Shown here one piece after another: positions 9,768-21,642 of a DNA stretch of 64,000 nt; positions within the stretch are counted from its first letter, which is position 1, and each line of letters begins with the position of its first letter. Made by a program: the position numbers and the translations under genes. The notes below the pieces were generated by a model that did not search any database, was not told where the DNA came from, and saw only the letters and a list, made by a program, of their open reading frames with translations. The stretch is from Burkholderiaceae bacterium (GTDB lineage: Bacteria > Pseudomonadota > Gammaproteobacteria > Burkholderiales > Burkholderiaceae). The stretch lies in NCBI GenBank assembly GCA_947472645.1, contig CANJBQ010000009.1:1-64000 (forward strand), in the 5' to 3' direction.

Positions 9768-10697
9768 TTATTTCTTTTTAAAAATACCCATTAAACCGTT
9801 CGGCGCCAGAGTCACAAAGAAGACTAATACTGCTCCAACGATCAGCAAATTCCATGTCGCCGATAAAGTCACCGATGCCACTTGTTGAATTGTCCCGAGT
9901 AGCAACGCACCAATCAAAGGCCCTAACCAAGAACCTAAACCACCAACGATTGGCATTGCAATACTATTAACCGCAAAGGATAAATTAAACGTTGCAGTTG
10001 GTTCCATATAGGTAATTAAGTAAGGAAAAGTCGTACCTGCTAAACCCATTAAAGCACCGCTAATCGTGGTGGCAATTAATTTCAGTCTTAACGTTGGAAC
10101 ACCTAAACCCTCAGCAGCAAGTTCATCATCACGAATCGCCATGAGGCCTTGGCCTAATGATGATTTTTCAATCGTGCGTGCCACAATCACTGAGAATATT
10201 GCCATCGCTAAAATCAAGAAAAACAGCCAATGGATATATTGACCAACGCCAATTGGTGACTCTCGCGGAACAATCACATAAACACCCCTTGCGCCACCTA
10301 AAAATGGCGTGTTCGTGACAATCGTATTGAGCACAACAGATAAGGCTAAAGTAGCAATCGAGAAGAATACTCCCTTGAGTCTTAAAGTTAGATAGCCCAT
10401 ACCCAAGCCAATCAGACCAGCCATGAACGTACCTAATAAAATATTGTATCCCTGAGGCCAACCCAACTTATATCCAACGACAGTTGAGTACGCGCCAATC
10501 GCAAAAAAAGCAGCGGTACCAAAATTAACGTACCCAGCATATCCACCCAAGATATTCCAAGCCGTAGCCAGAATAACAAATTGCAAAACTGTATAGGCTG
10601 CAAAAAAGAAATATTCAGATTGAACCCAAAAAGGTAAAGACCCTAATAATAGAGAAATCAGAACAACCCCAATATAAAATGCGTGGTTGGTTTTCAT
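9768..10697 (-). CDS. livM: Branched-chain amino acid-type ABC transporter permease (LivM family)
   Basis: Multi-TM; NILGGYAGYVNFGTAAFFAIGAY and MPIVGGLGSWLGPLIGA motifs. Confidence 0.88.
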   Translation of the reverse strand: MKTNHAFYIGVVLISLLLGSLPFWVQSEYFFFAAYTVLQFVILATAWNILGGYAGYVNFGTAAFFAIGAYSTVVGYKLGWPQGYNILLGTFMAGLIGLGMGYLTLRLKGVFFSIATLALSVVLNTIVTNTPFLGGARGVYVIVPRESPIGVGQYIHWLFFLILAMAIFSVIVARTIEKSSLGQGLMAIRDDELAAEGLGVPTLRLKLIATTISGALMGLAGTTFPYLITYMEPTATFNLSFAVNSIAMPIVGGLGSWLGPLIGALLLGTIQQVASVTLSATWNLLIVGAVLVFFVTLAPNGLMGIFKKK

Positions 10698-11572
10698 TTT
10701 CCGAAAATACCTTGTGGTCTAAAGGCTAAAGTCAACAGTAATAAGCCAAATGAAACTGCTGGGGACCATGACGGCCCAGCAAAAGTTGCTGTCATACTTT
10801 CTGCAACCCCTAAAATCATGGCGGCAAATAAAGTACCCATCAAATTACCCATACCTCCAAGCACACAGACAGCAAAAACTAAACCAATGTAGTCTCTTCC
10901 AGCGGCTGGCTGCACACTCTGAATAATAATTAACATCGCCCCACTAAAGCCTGCGATTAAAATCGATAAGCCAAACGCATAGCCTTTAATTTTCACGGGA
11001 TTGACTCCCATCAGCTGCAAAGCTAATGGGTCTTGAGCAACAGCACTCACAGCTCGTCCGAAATAGGTGGATTTAAAAAACTGTCGAATTAATAACAATA
11101 AACCAATGGATAATAAGCAAGGAATTAACAAACGGTATGGCAGATTCACGAAACCTAAATTAATGGTGGCGTCTGTATAGACGGTGTTCACGTTACGATA
11201 ATCCACTCCAAACAAGAGGAGTAAAAGCATTTCTAAGATAAATAAAATACCAAAGAAAAAAGCCAGACCTCTTAATGAATCACCCCCAGCATTTTTCTCA
11301 AATCGATCGTAATAAATTCGATATATCGACAGGCCTATCAGAAAGAAAAATGGCGACATCAACAAAGCCGAAAATATTGGATCAAGGCCAAAATGCTCAT
11401 TGAGCCACCAGGCAACATAAGCGCCTAACATAATAAATACTGGGTGAGCAATATTGACAATATCGAGCATGCCAAAAGAAATAGATATCCCCAAACTCAT
11501 GGCAGCATAAAACCCGCCAAGTAATAGCCCAGAAATAATTGCATTAAATAGTAAATCTAATGATATATCCAT
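10694..11572 (-). CDS. livH: Branched-chain amino acid-type ABC transporter permease (LivH family)
   Basis: Multi-TM; GLLLGGFYAAMSLGISISFGMLDIVNIAHP and VFAVCVLGGMGNLMGT. Confidence 0.88.
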   Translation of the reverse strand: MDISLDLLFNAIISGLLLGGFYAAMSLGISISFGMLDIVNIAHPVFIMLGAYVAWWLNEHFGLDPIFSALLMSPFFFLIGLSIYRIYYDRFEKNAGGDSLRGLAFFFGILFILEMLLLLLFGVDYRNVNTVYTDATINLGFVNLPYRLLIPCLLSIGLLLLIRQFFKSTYFGRAVSAVAQDPLALQLMGVNPVKIKGYAFGLSILIAGFSGAMLIIIQSVQPAAGRDYIGLVFAVCVLGGMGNLMGTLFAAMILGVAESMTATFAGPSWSPAVSFGLLLLTLAFRPQGIFGK

Positions 11573-11588
11573 TACTCACTCTAAAAGA

Positions 11589-11617
11589 ATCATCTCTGAC
11601 AAAACGTCAGAGATGAT
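11589..11617 (-). terminator. Intercistronic hairpin between livK and livH (attenuator or mRNA-stabilising stem)
   Basis: Perfect 12-bp stem ATCATCTCTGAC / GTCAGAGATGAT with a 5-nt loop, only a weak T-run afterwards on the minus strand. Confidence 0.6.
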
Positions 11618-11627
11618 AAGGTTTCTA

Positions 11628-12896
11628 TTATTTACTTGCCTCTTGATAAGGAGTAATTAATTCTCCAGACTTCATATCAATTGGAGAAATAATCGGCGCA
11701 GGACCAGGTTTGCGGAACTGATCAATGTCGTTACCCTTCACATCTTTGTATTGGACGTACAAAGGACGACCAACTTCCCATTCGCCATTTGATGCAAACT
11801 TAACATCACCAACAACAGTATTAAACTTCGTGGCATGGATGTAGTCAATCAGCTTTTTATTATCAATGCTGCCAACCTTTTCCACTGCTTGTCCGAGTAT
11901 TTGCATTTCAGCATAAGCGTAAGGCGGCAAATAATAACCTAATGGATCTACCCCTTCTTTTTCAGCACGAGATTGATAAGTCTTTAAGAAAGCTTCAACG
12001 CCAGGGAACTTTACCGTCTTCTCTGGGACATAAAGTTCATAGCAAAGTAGTCCATTCAACAATGGCCCTAATTGTTTCTTTACAGACGCAGAACCGCACC
12101 CAATCATTGTTCCACCAAAGACCGTGGTTTTTAAACTGATCTCACGTGCCGCACGAATAATCCCAGGGGTTTCACCGGGGTAAGAAGCTACATAAACGAT
12201 ATCTGGATTAGTCGCTTGTATCGCACGTAGGACGGGCGTGTAATCTGTCGTATTCGGCGGGTATGTCTTGTCGTAAACCACTTTTAAGTTATATTTCTTG
12301 GCGACTTCTCTTGCGCCTTCAATGGTCATCGCTGGGAATTCTGCATCACCACCAATAAAGGCAACCGTTTTGGGTTTTTCTTTTGCAGTCATCGCGGCAT
12401 CAAAAAACCCTCCAGCTAATCCCACTGCTGGATCTTTTCCATTCGGCATCATTTGGAAGTAACCAGGATAGTTAAACTTCGCATTAACATTAGTTCCAAA
12501 CAAAGTAATAAAGACTAAATTACGTTGCATTACAGTTGGCATTGCAGGAGCAATGAGGTTTGTTCCATAAGGAGACACAACCATATCAACTTTATCGGAA
12601 TCAAGTAACTTAGCATATAAACCCGGAACTAAAGATGGATTGCCTTGATCATCATAGTAAACGTATTCAACTTGCCGACCAATCAAACCACCCTTTTTAT
12701 TAGTCTCTTCTTTCCAAATTTCCATCGATAACAGAGCAGCCTTACCATTCGCAGCAAGTGGACCAGTCAAAGCCATACTAAAACCAATTCGTAATGGTGG
12801 TTTATTTTGAGCAAAACTTGATGCTGCAAATCCCAAAGAACTCAATACAACAACTGATAACGCTAAAAAGTGACGACGAAAAGTGAAACCCAACAT
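11628..12896 (-). CDS. livK: ABC transporter substrate-binding protein (LivK / Peripla_BP_6 family)
   Basis: Signal peptide ...AASSFAQ, LRIGFSMALTGPLAANGKAALLSMEIWKEETNKKGGLIG. Confidence 0.88.
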   Translation of the reverse strand: MLGFTFRRHFLALSVVVLSSLGFAASSFAQNKPPLRIGFSMALTGPLAANGKAALLSMEIWKEETNKKGGLIGRQVEYVYYDDQGNPSLVPGLYAKLLDSDKVDMVVSPYGTNLIAPAMPTVMQRNLVFITLFGTNVNAKFNYPGYFQMMPNGKDPAVGLAGGFFDAAMTAKEKPKTVAFIGGDAEFPAMTIEGAREVAKKYNLKVVYDKTYPPNTTDYTPVLRAIQATNPDIVYVASYPGETPGIIRAAREISLKTTVFGGTMIGCGSASVKKQLGPLLNGLLCYELYVPEKTVKFPGVEAFLKTYQSRAEKEGVDPLGYYLPPYAYAEMQILGQAVEKVGSIDNKKLIDYIHATKFNTVVGDVKFASNGEWEVGRPLYVQYKDVKGNDIDQFRKPGPAPIISPIDMKSGELITPYQEASK

Positions 12897-13166
12897 AACT
12901 AATTCTCCATAAATTTACTAATGATCAAATGCTAATCTATTTCCATGGAATTGCTATCTATGGAAAACCCTTAAAGATGCATAAACTTTGCATAATTTTT
13001 TAAAATAATGATTATTTAAATTGATATCGACAACCTACTAAGGTATTCATCTCATTGAAAAATCTCATAGAGTTATAAAAATCAAAGTTTGTCTTCTCAT
13101 AGTAAAAATCACAAATCTTCGTAAAAATAAAATAGCTATTTCTGATCAATTAAACAAAGCAAGTTA

Positions 13167-14084
13167 TCAATAACGAGTTGGCCAATCTAAACGAAGTTTA
13201 GAGACGAAATGATGATTTGTATGAGTTATCGGATCAGTAAACTTGAGTTCTTTTGCTAAAAGCTGTAAGGGGTTTTCATAAAGACGATACTCCGGAGCGG
13301 TATATGACACCATTTTAGGGTAAATCTGATCATGGCGTATCGGTATGCCAAGGGCACTCATATGAACACGTAACTGATGTTTTTTACCTGTCTGAGGCAG
13401 CAGTTGATAAAGCGAAAACTGGTCTTCATGCTGCAGCATCTGAATCGTTGTGATGGCATTAGCAACTCCTTCAGACTCTTGCATTTGCATAAAACGAGCT
13501 CCATTTTCAATACGACTCTGTCGGGTATGGGGCCAAGTGAACTGAGGGGTATAGCCAGCTACCGCTAGATAGGTTTTTTGTATCAACTGTTGACGAAATA
13601 AAGATGCATAAAGATCACGTGTCTGTGCTTGCTTCGTAAAAATTACTAGCCCTGCAGTTTCTAAATCCAGTCGATGCGCTGCACTTAAGTTATCAATGCC
13701 CGTTAGGTTTCTTAACCGAACCAATAAGGTTTCTTGAATATAGGGACCGACTGGTGTCACTGGCAAAAAATGGGGCTTATCAGCGACCAACAAATAGTCA
13801 TCTTCATAAATAATGGATTCCTGAAAAGGGATCACAAAGTTTTCTTGAGCTTCACGATAGTAATAGACCATCCGCCTAGGCAAATATGGGGCATCAGGTT
13901 TCAAAGGGTATCCAAGATCATCAAAGACTCTCCCAGCTAGCATCCTTGCTTCCCAACCAGCTCTTGTACCCCTCGGGAACCTCTTCTCAAGAAAATCAAG
14001 TACTAATAAATAAGGCCCTTCTGGAAGAAAGACCTTACTGGGACCTACACCGTTGATATTGAGAAGACTCTTACGTATCATCAA
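13167..14084 (-). CDS. RluA-family pseudouridine synthase
   Basis: Catalytic AAHRLDLETAGLVIFTK and DYLLVADKPHFLPV. Confidence 0.88.
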   Translation of the reverse strand: MMIRKSLLNINGVGPSKVFLPEGPYLLVLDFLEKRFPRGTRAGWEARMLAGRVFDDLGYPLKPDAPYLPRRMVYYYREAQENFVIPFQESIIYEDDYLLVADKPHFLPVTPVGPYIQETLLVRLRNLTGIDNLSAAHRLDLETAGLVIFTKQAQTRDLYASLFRQQLIQKTYLAVAGYTPQFTWPHTRQSRIENGARFMQMQESEGVANAITTIQMLQHEDQFSLYQLLPQTGKKHQLRVHMSALGIPIRHDQIYPKMVSYTAPEYRLYENPLQLLAKELKFTDPITHTNHHFVSKLRLDWPTRY

Positions 14085-14106
14085 GAATCTCTCTTCTCAA
14101 GAATGA

Positions 14107-15927
14107 TTAATCACGCGAAGCTTTTTTACGCTCATGCTCTTTTAAGTAACGCTTTCTTAAACGAATACTTTTAGGCGTAACCTCAACTAACTCATCATCA
14201 GCAATGAATTCTACGGCGTATTCCAATGACATCTGAATCGGTGTTACTAATCGCACCGCCTCATCTGTTCCAGAAGCACGAACGTTCGTAAGCTGCTTAC
14301 CTTTAATTGGATTAACGACCAAATCGTTATCCCGTGAGTGAATACCAATAATCATTCCCTCATAAAGAGGATCGCCCGGTGAAACAAACATACGTCCACG
14401 ATCTTGTAATTTCCATAAGGCATATGCTACGGCTTCACCATTATCTTGACTAATCAAAACACCATTATGTCTTTCACCTAAGATACCGTCTCTGACAGTG
14501 TCGTAGGTATCAAAGGTATGACTCATTAGGCCAGTACCACGAGTCATCGTCAAGAAGTCCCCTTGGAACCCAATCAAACCTCTTGCAGGGATACGGTACT
14601 CTAAGCGGGTCCGCCCCTTACCATCACTAACCATATCTTGTAACTCGCCCTTGCGCTTACCTAACTCTTCCATCACGGAACCTTGAGTCACATCCTCAAC
14701 GTCAACGGTTAAATTCTCATAGGGCTCTAATTTATTACCATTCGCATCTTCATGAAATACAACTCGTGGACGAGATACCGCTAACTCGTATCCTTCACGA
14801 CGCATGTTCTCAATCAAAATCGTTAAATGTAATTCACCGCGACCTGATACTTCAAAAATCGTGTCATCGTCTGTATCTTTGACACGCAGTGCCATATTGG
14901 CTTTTAGCTCACGTTCTAAACGATCGCGTAACTGACGGCTCGTGACAAACTTACCTTCTCTACCAGCTAGCGGGCTAGTGTTGACCATGAAGTTCATTGT
15001 CAAAGTTGGCTCGTCCACCTTCAGCATCGGCAACGCATCTGGATTATCTACTGCACAAATTGTTGTACCAATCGCAATTTCCTCAATACCGTTAATCAAA
15101 ACAATATCACCAGCAATGGCTTCGGTAACAATCTCACGCTCAAGACCTTTAAACTTTAAGCACTGATTAATCCGCCCCTTAAATGGCACGCCATCAGGAC
15201 CATTCATACAAATGACATCCATGCCCGGCTTAATGGTTCCACGTGAAATACGCCCAACACCAATTTTTCCAACATAACTGTTGTAATCAATCGATGAAAT
15301 TTGTAACTGCAGCGGACCAATAATGTCATCATCACGAACGGGTACGTGCTCAATCAATGTCTCAAATAAAGCCCTCATATCACCCTCACGTACATCAGGC
15401 TTCATCCCTGAAAAACCATTTAAACCCGAGGCATAAACAATCGGAAAATCTAACTGCTCTTCAGTTGCACCTAACTTATCGAATAACTCAAATGTTGCAT
15501 TTTCAACATACTCAATACGTGCACCAGGACGATCTACTTTATTGATCACAACAATCGGACGTAATCCTAAAGCCAAGGCTTTTTTAGTCACAAAACGAGT
15601 TTGTGGCATTGGGCCTTCAACCGCATCTACCAATAACAATACGCCATCCACCATCGACAAGACACGTTCTACTTCACCACCAAAGTCAGCATGACCAGGA
15701 GTATCAACAATATTAATATGTGTGCCCTCATACTCGACAGCACAGTTTTTTGCCAAAATGGTAATACCGCGTTCTTTTTCAAGATCGTTAGAGTCCATCA
15801 CCCGTTCAGTCATGGCTTGATTGGATCGGAAGGTGCCAGATTGACGTAATAACTGATCCACGAGAGTCGTTTTACCGTGGTCAACGTGGGCAATAATGGC
15901 AATGTTTCGGATAGCGCGCTTGGTCAT
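14107..15927 (-). CDS. typA: Translational GTPase TypA/BipA
   Basis: NIAIIAHVDHGKTTLVDQLL, DTPGHADFGGEVER, VINKVDRPGAR, GRGELHLTILIENMRREG. Confidence 0.97.
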   Translation of the reverse strand: MTKRAIRNIAIIAHVDHGKTTLVDQLLRQSGTFRSNQAMTERVMDSNDLEKERGITILAKNCAVEYEGTHINIVDTPGHADFGGEVERVLSMVDGVLLLVDAVEGPMPQTRFVTKKALALGLRPIVVINKVDRPGARIEYVENATFELFDKLGATEEQLDFPIVYASGLNGFSGMKPDVREGDMRALFETLIEHVPVRDDDIIGPLQLQISSIDYNSYVGKIGVGRISRGTIKPGMDVICMNGPDGVPFKGRINQCLKFKGLEREIVTEAIAGDIVLINGIEEIAIGTTICAVDNPDALPMLKVDEPTLTMNFMVNTSPLAGREGKFVTSRQLRDRLERELKANMALRVKDTDDDTIFEVSGRGELHLTILIENMRREGYELAVSRPRVVFHEDANGNKLEPYENLTVDVEDVTQGSVMEELGKRKGELQDMVSDGKGRTRLEYRIPARGLIGFQGDFLTMTRGTGLMSHTFDTYDTVRDGILGERHNGVLISQDNGEAVAYALWKLQDRGRMFVSPGDPLYEGMIIGIHSRDNDLVVNPIKGKQLTNVRASGTDEAVRLVTPIQMSLEYAVEFIADDELVEVTPKSIRLRKRYLKEHERKKASRD

Positions 15928-15947
15928 CGTAATACTTTCAATAAAAA

Positions 15948-16967
15948 CTAAAAATGAGAATTCTGTAAATGATGCTTGATAGATGTGTCAGTCATTAGAG
16001 AATGGGAAATAAAACTTTGTTCTAAAACATGTTCTAAACGATCAGTAGCTAATAAACGTTTTGGATGTAAGACTTCATTCTTAACGTCTACTAAACCCAT
16101 AAATTGCTGAGAGTTTTCTTGAAGATGATAAATTCTTAAAATCGGCGCATTTGAAATTTCAGGGCCAGCGTCCCGAATAGCGTCTCGTAAATGAATCCGT
16201 TGCCCCATCTTCAAGCGAAGGGCTAAATGGTGTTCAAGCACCAAAGCAGGCACATGGGTAATCAAGGAATCTACTTCCATCATCTCTGGTAAATGAGCCA
16301 CCTGTTCGATAGAGTAAGCATTTTCAATCCGTAGATGGCCAATTTGCGTACGGCGCAGTTCTGTCATATGAGCCCCACAACCTAGAGCATCTCCCATATC
16401 ACTAATTAAACTTCGAATATATGTTCCTTTGCTGCAACTCACTTTCATCACCGCCACAGGCCAAGTAGCAGATAAAATCTCCAAATGCGTAATCGTGACT
16501 TCCCTAGCTTCTAAATCAAACATTTCACCTTCACGTGCGTAGGCGTAAAGAGGCTTTCCATCCCGTTTAATCGCAGAATACATGGGAGGTACTTGAGCTA
16601 TTTTTCCTAAAAACCGTGGCACAATATTTTGTAATTGTGCGGCAAATTGATCCATCAATAACAGTGGAATATCTCCTGTTCTGGAAATTACTTTTCCTTC
16701 AGAATCGCCAGAGTCAGTTTTAACGCCAAATAACATCGTAGCGATATAGGTCTTGTCAGCATTCAATAAATCTTGTGAATACTTAGTAGCCTCACCTAAG
16801 CAAACGGCTAATAAACCTGTCGCAATCGGATCCAGCGTACCCGTATGACCGGCTTTATCAGCGTGCATAGCATGCTTGACCATAGTGACTGCTTTTTGAG
16901 AGCTGATTCCGCGAGGCTTATCAATTAATATCACCCCATCAGTCCAGCGCGATGCTTCATAGCGCAT
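15948..16967 (-). CDS. truB: tRNA pseudouridine(55) synthase TruB
   Basis: GVILIDKPRGISSQKAV, KAGHTGTLDPIATGLL, GTYIRSLISDMG. Confidence 0.96.
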   Translation of the reverse strand: MRYEASRWTDGVILIDKPRGISSQKAVTMVKHAMHADKAGHTGTLDPIATGLLAVCLGEATKYSQDLLNADKTYIATMLFGVKTDSGDSEGKVISRTGDIPLLLMDQFAAQLQNIVPRFLGKIAQVPPMYSAIKRDGKPLYAYAREGEMFDLEAREVTITHLEILSATWPVAVMKVSCSKGTYIRSLISDMGDALGCGAHMTELRRTQIGHLRIENAYSIEQVAHLPEMMEVDSLITHVPALVLEHHLALRLKMGQRIHLRDAIRDAGPEISNAPILRIYHLQENSQQFMGLVDVKNEVLHPKRLLATDRLEHVLEQSFISHSLMTDTSIKHHLQNSHF

Positions 16968-17344
16968 TAATGTTCCTCTTTGGGGTTTTGAGGAACGCTA
17001 CTTTGCAACGCTTGATCAATCAATAGCGACATTGCAATCCCACGCTCAATCGACTGATCTAATAAAAAATGTAACGTTGGGACAGTATGAATATGTAAGC
17101 GCTTAAATAATATTGAATGTAAATAACCTGCTTTTTCTCTTAAGATTCTGGCAGCAATCTCTGGATCAGCGCCCAAGACAGAGTAGTACACCTTGGCATG
17201 AGCCAGATCTGGTGTCAGCTCGACAGATTGTAAGGTCACTAAACCCATCGAAGAGTCACGAATCTCCTGCGGAATGATCTCTGCTAGATCGCGCTGAATT
17301 TGATCCGCAACCCGTTGGTTACGATGTTTAGGTGCTTTTGCCAT
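16967..17344 (-). CDS. rbfA: Ribosome-binding factor A
   Basis: [20 protein letters not shown]...[23 protein letters not shown]; located between truB and infB. Confidence 0.95.
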   Translation of the reverse strand: MAKAPKHRNQRVADQIQRDLAEIIPQEIRDSSMGLVTLQSVELTPDLAHAKVYYSVLGADPEIAARILREKAGYLHSILFKRLHIHTVPTLHFLLDQSIERGIAMSLLIDQALQSSVPQNPKEEH

Positions 17345-17349
17345 GACTC

Positions 17350-20151
17350 TTAGAGGGTTCTTGCAACTTCGGTAACTTCAAATATTTCTAACTGGTCACC
17401 CTCTTGAATATCGTTGTAGTTTTTCAGCGACAATCCGCATTCAAGACCTGCTCTAACCTCTTTGGCATCATCTTTAAAGCGTTTGAGAGAGTCGAGCTCA
17501 CCTGTCCATACAACCACATTATCTCTGAGTAAGCGCGCTTTAGACGTACGTTTAACAACGCCATCCACCACCAAACAACCCGCAATCGAACCAATCTTAG
17601 AGACTGAAAATACTTGACGTATCTCAACGAGGCCAGTAATTTCCTCTTTCTTATCCGGGGTCAACATACCACTTAACGCGGCTTTAATTTCATCTACAGC
17701 GTCATAAATAATGTTGTAATAACGAATATCAACACCATTGGATTCTGCTAATTTTCGGGCTAATGCGTCAGCTCTGGAATTAAATCCGATCACAACCGCT
17801 TTTGATGCAACTGCCAAATTAATATCTGTTTCAGTAATGCCACCAACGGCAGCATGCACAATTTGGACTTTCACTTCAGGCGTAGAAAGTTTGGTTAAAG
17901 ATTGAGACAAAGCTTCTTGCGAACCTTGTACATCAGCCTTAATAATAATTGGCAAGAACTTGGTTTCAATACTACCTTCACCCACATTTTCAAACATGTT
18001 TTCTAGCTTGACAACTTGCTGTCTAGCTAATTTCACATCTCTGAATTTTCCTTGACGGAACAGGGCAATCTCACGCGCCTTACGTTCATCAGACACGACC
18101 AATACTTCTTCACCAGCAGCAGGCACTTCAGATAAACCTTGAATCTCAACCGGTATCGAAGGACCTGCATCTTGGCAAGGCTTACCATTTTCATCCAGCA
18201 TCGCACGAACACGACCAAATGACTGGCCAACCAACAACATGTCACCACGTTTTAATGTCCCAGACTGTACCAAAATAGTTGCAACCGGTCCTTTACCTTT
18301 ATCAAGTCTTGCTTCAATGACTAAACCTTTTGCAGGGGCATCAACTGGAGCTGTTAACTCCATCACCTCTGCTTGTAATAACACACTCTCTAATAACTCA
18401 TCAATACCTAGACCTGTCTTCGCAGAGACCTCAAGAAATGGAGAATCCCCACCATACTCTTCAGGAAGAACTTGCTCAGCAACTAATTCTTGCTTTACAC
18501 GTTCCGGATTTGCCTCTGGCTTATCAATTTTATTCACTGCAACAATAATCGGTACCCCAGCCGCTTTTGCATGTGCAATCGCTTCTTTGGTTTGCGGCAT
18601 AACGCCATCATCCGCAGCTACTACTAAAATAACAATATCCGTAGCTTGTGCACCACGCGCACGCATGGCAGTAAAGGCCTCATGGCCTGGTGTATCTAAA
18701 AACGTAATCATTCCACGAGGTGTTTGAACGTGATATGCCCCAATATGCTGAGTAATACCACCAGCTTCACCAGACGCCACTTTAGATAAACGAATCTTGT
18801 CCAGCAAGGAAGTCTTACCGTGGTCAACGTGACCCATTACAGTCACAACAGGAGGACGAGGAAGTTTGACAAAATCTACATGAACTTCTTGATCACCTAA
18901 ATCTAGTTCAGGATCATCGATTTTGGCAGCGTGTGCAACGTGACCCATTTCTTCCACAATAATCATGGCCGTATCTTGATCGAGCACTTGATTAATGGTG
19001 ACCATCTGCCCCATGCCCATGAGTAACTTAATTACTTCAGCAGCCTTCACCGCCATCTTGTGAGATAAATCAGCAACGGTAATCGTCTCAGGAATATGCA
19101 CATCACGAATGACTGGCTCAGTTGGCGCCACAAAATTGGTCGGTACATCAGAGTTTGAGGAGTGGGATTTTTTTCTTCCTCCACCAGTTCTCCATCCACC
19201 ACCAAGACCACCCGTTGAATCCCCACGAGTTTTAAGAGTCTTCTTTTTAGCGCCTTCTTCTTGCCAAGTAGAAGAAGTTTCAGTGGTTTTGATTAACTTG
19301 CCAGTTGGCTTAATAATCGCTTTTTTCTTTTCTTCAGCACCTTCAACTTTAACGGGCTTATGTAATGTCCCTTTTTTATCTTCTACAACGGGAGCTACAG
19401 GAGGAACTGGGGCTTTCAGAACACGCGAAGGCGCACTCATCATCTCGCGAATCGCTAATGCCTCAGCTTCAGCAACAGCCCTTCTAGCACGTAAAGACTT
19501 TAAATCTTCTTCAGAAGTATCTTTTTCTTCAACGACAGGAGCCGCAGGTTTTACAGCGGCAGGCTCTACTTTAGAACCATCGCTTGTATCTAAAACAGTT
19601 GCTTCTGGGATAATCTCTGTTTTAACTTCTTTAGCTAATTCTGCATCTTTAGCAGCCTGAATTTTTAATTTACGAGCATCTGTTGCTGCTTGAAGTTCAG
19701 CTTCTTGACGAGCAAGTAATTCTGCTTGACGATTTGCCTCCGCTTCACGTTTAGCTAATTCAGCATCGTCTAAGATCGAAACTGGCTTGGCAGGTTCAAC
19801 AATAGAAGCAATTACTGGTATAGCTTGAGCGTCGTCTGCACCACCCTCAGAACCTTTAACAATCACTCTTTTTTTACGGACTTCTACCTGCACAGTACGT
19901 GTTCTTCCAGCAGAATCAGATTGACGAATTTCACTCGTCTCACGTTTCGTTAAGGTGATTTTTTTACGTGCACCAGCATCTGTAGGGGCGGGTGTGTTTT
20001 CAATATGATCCAATAGTTCCTTCTTCTCTTTATCCGTCAGCGTATCTGTTTCAGCTTTTTTATCAATCCCAATCGACCTTAATTGCTCAAGAACTTGATC
20101 AGTCGAGCGCTTTAACTCTTCAGCCAATGTCTTTACAGTAATAGTCGCCAT
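17350..20151 (-). CDS. infB: Translation initiation factor IF-2
   Basis: [47 protein letters not shown]; 933 aa with a charged N-terminal region. Confidence 0.98.
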   Translation of the reverse strand: MATITVKTLAEELKRSTDQVLEQLRSIGIDKKAETDTLTDKEKKELLDHIENTPAPTDAGARKKITLTKRETSEIRQSDSAGRTRTVQVEVRKKRVIVKGSEGGADDAQAIPVIASIVEPAKPVSILDDAELAKREAEANRQAELLARQEAELQAATDARKLKIQAAKDAELAKEVKTEIIPEATVLDTSDGSKVEPAAVKPAAPVVEEKDTSEEDLKSLRARRAVAEAEALAIREMMSAPSRVLKAPVPPVAPVVEDKKGTLHKPVKVEGAEEKKKAIIKPTGKLIKTTETSSTWQEEGAKKKTLKTRGDSTGGLGGGWRTGGGRKKSHSSNSDVPTNFVAPTEPVIRDVHIPETITVADLSHKMAVKAAEVIKLLMGMGQMVTINQVLDQDTAMIIVEEMGHVAHAAKIDDPELDLGDQEVHVDFVKLPRPPVVTVMGHVDHGKTSLLDKIRLSKVASGEAGGITQHIGAYHVQTPRGMITFLDTPGHEAFTAMRARGAQATDIVILVVAADDGVMPQTKEAIAHAKAAGVPIIVAVNKIDKPEANPERVKQELVAEQVLPEEYGGDSPFLEVSAKTGLGIDELLESVLLQAEVMELTAPVDAPAKGLVIEARLDKGKGPVATILVQSGTLKRGDMLLVGQSFGRVRAMLDENGKPCQDAGPSIPVEIQGLSEVPAAGEEVLVVSDERKAREIALFRQGKFRDVKLARQQVVKLENMFENVGEGSIETKFLPIIIKADVQGSQEALSQSLTKLSTPEVKVQIVHAAVGGITETDINLAVASKAVVIGFNSRADALARKLAESNGVDIRYYNIIYDAVDEIKAALSGMLTPDKKEEITGLVEIRQVFSVSKIGSIAGCLVVDGVVKRTSKARLLRDNVVVWTGELDSLKRFKDDAKEVRAGLECGLSLKNYNDIQEGDQLEIFEVTEVARTL

Positions 20152-20166
20152 GCGCTGTCTTTATCC

Positions 20167-21642
20167 TCAATTAAACCAATGTGCACGTGCAGTCATGATC
20201 AGTGTCTTAGCGCTTTCTTCATCCATTTGAGTCATATCCATCAACTCATCAACAGCTAACTCCGCTAAGTCTTCCCGCGTTTGAATCTGATTCTCTTGTA
20301 ACTTTAAAATCGTCTCAGGCAAGATACCAGTCACAGAAATCAACTCTTGAGAGACTTCTTTCGTAGAAGCGTGTAACGCATCTTCCATCTCTTTCAGTGA
20401 GTCACGCGCCCTAGTTCTCAACTCATTAACAGTATCTTCGTCAAAGGCCTCAATTTCTAGCATTTCGCTTAATGGAACATAAGCAACTTCTTCAAGACTA
20501 TTAAAGCCCTCTTCAATTAAAATGTCAGCGACTTCAGCATCGACATCTAACTTGGCCATAAATATCTCGCGAACCTTTTGCATCTCATCTTCTAATTTTT
20601 TAGCAGACTCTTCAGGAGTCATTATGTTGATTTGCCAACCTGTGAGTTCACTGGCTAATCGAACATTCTGCCCACTTCTTCCAATGGCAATGGCTAAATT
20701 TTCTTCATCAACGACGACGTCCATGACATGTTTTTCTTCATCAACCACAATTGATGAAACCTGTGCCGGTGCCAAAGCTCCAATCACAAATTGCGCTGGA
20801 TCTTCAGACCATAAAACAATATCCACAGCTTCGCCAGCAACTTCATTACGCACCGCAGTAACACGCGTTCCACGAACTCCAACACATGTTCCAATAGGAT
20901 CAATACGTTTATCGTGCGTAACTACCGCAATTTTTGCCCGGATGCCAGGATCACGTGCAGCGCCTTTTAACTCTAAAAGACCTTGCTCAATTTCTGGAAC
21001 TTCGTTTTCAAATAATTTGAGTAAAAATTCAGGACAAGTTCTCGATAATTCAATTTGCGGACCACGCGCCTCACGATCAACTTTTAGAATATATGCGCGA
21101 ACGCGATCACCACTGCGTAAATTCTCTTTCGGGATCATCTGATCACGACGCAATAAAGCCTCAACACGACCCGACTCAATAATTAAGCCATTCTTATCAG
21201 CACGTTTAACAGTACCGTTCATCACTTTTTCGCCACGCTCAAGGAAGTCATTCAAAATCTGTTCACGTTCTGCATCGCGAATACGTTGCAAAATAACTTG
21301 TTTTGCAGCTTGCGCGCCAATACGACCAAAGGCAACTGATTCAATCTGCTCTTCAATATATTCGCCCGTCTCAATATCAGGAATTTCCTCTTGAGCTTCA
21401 AATAACAAAATCTCTTTATCTGGTTCTTGTAATCCAGATTCGCTAGGAACAACTAGCCAACGACGAAATGATTCGTATTCACCAGTTTGACGATCAATTG
21501 CTACACGTATATCCACATCAATGTCATAACGCTTTTTTGTGGCTGAAGAAAGCGCCATCTCTAAAGCATCAAAAACAACGCCTCGATCAACGTTTTTTTC
21601 GTGTGCAAGCGCATCTACTAAAATGAGAACTTCACGACTCAT
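20167..21642 (-). CDS. nusA: Transcription termination/antitermination factor NusA
   Basis: S1/KH region [36 protein letters not shown]-terminal helix-hairpin-helix repeats. Confidence 0.98.
   Translation of the reverse strand: MSREVLILVDALAHEKNVDRGVVFDALEMALSSATKKRYDIDVDIRVAIDRQTGEYESFRRWLVVPSESGLQEPDKEILLFEAQEEIPDIETGEYIEEQIESVAFGRIGAQAAKQVILQRIRDAEREQILNDFLERGEKVMNGTVKRADKNGLIIESGRVEALLRRDQMIPKENLRSGDRVRAYILKVDREARGPQIELSRTCPEFLLKLFENEVPEIEQGLLELKGAARDPGIRAKIAVVTHDKRIDPIGTCVGVRGTRVTAVRNEVAGEAVDIVLWSEDPAQFVIGALAPAQVSSIVVDEEKHVMDVVVDEENLAIAIGRSGQNVRLASELTGWQINIMTPEESAKKLEDEMQKVREIFMAKLDVDAEVADILIEEGFNSLEEVAYVPLSEMLEIEAFDEDTVNELRTRARDSLKEMEDALHASTKEVSQELISVTGILPETILKLQENQIQTREDLAELAVDELMDMTQMDEESAKTLIMTARAHWFN

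Noticed and set aside
10168-10461. 97-aa minus-strand ORF inside livM
   Set aside because: Alternative frame of a clear permease gene; no plausible motif.
13003-13017. AAATAATgATTATTT palindrome upstream of livK
   Set aside because: Pure AT palindrome in an AT-rich intergenic region; expected by chance too often to support as an operator.
18239-19660. Long + strand ORFs (162 aa and 183 aa) inside infB
   Set aside because: Antisense to a certain infB gene; low-complexity Ser/Thr/Pro-rich translations typical of shadow ORFs.
20522-21142. 206-aa + strand ORF inside nusA
   Set aside because: Antisense to nusA, Ser/Thr-rich shadow translation, no domain recognised.
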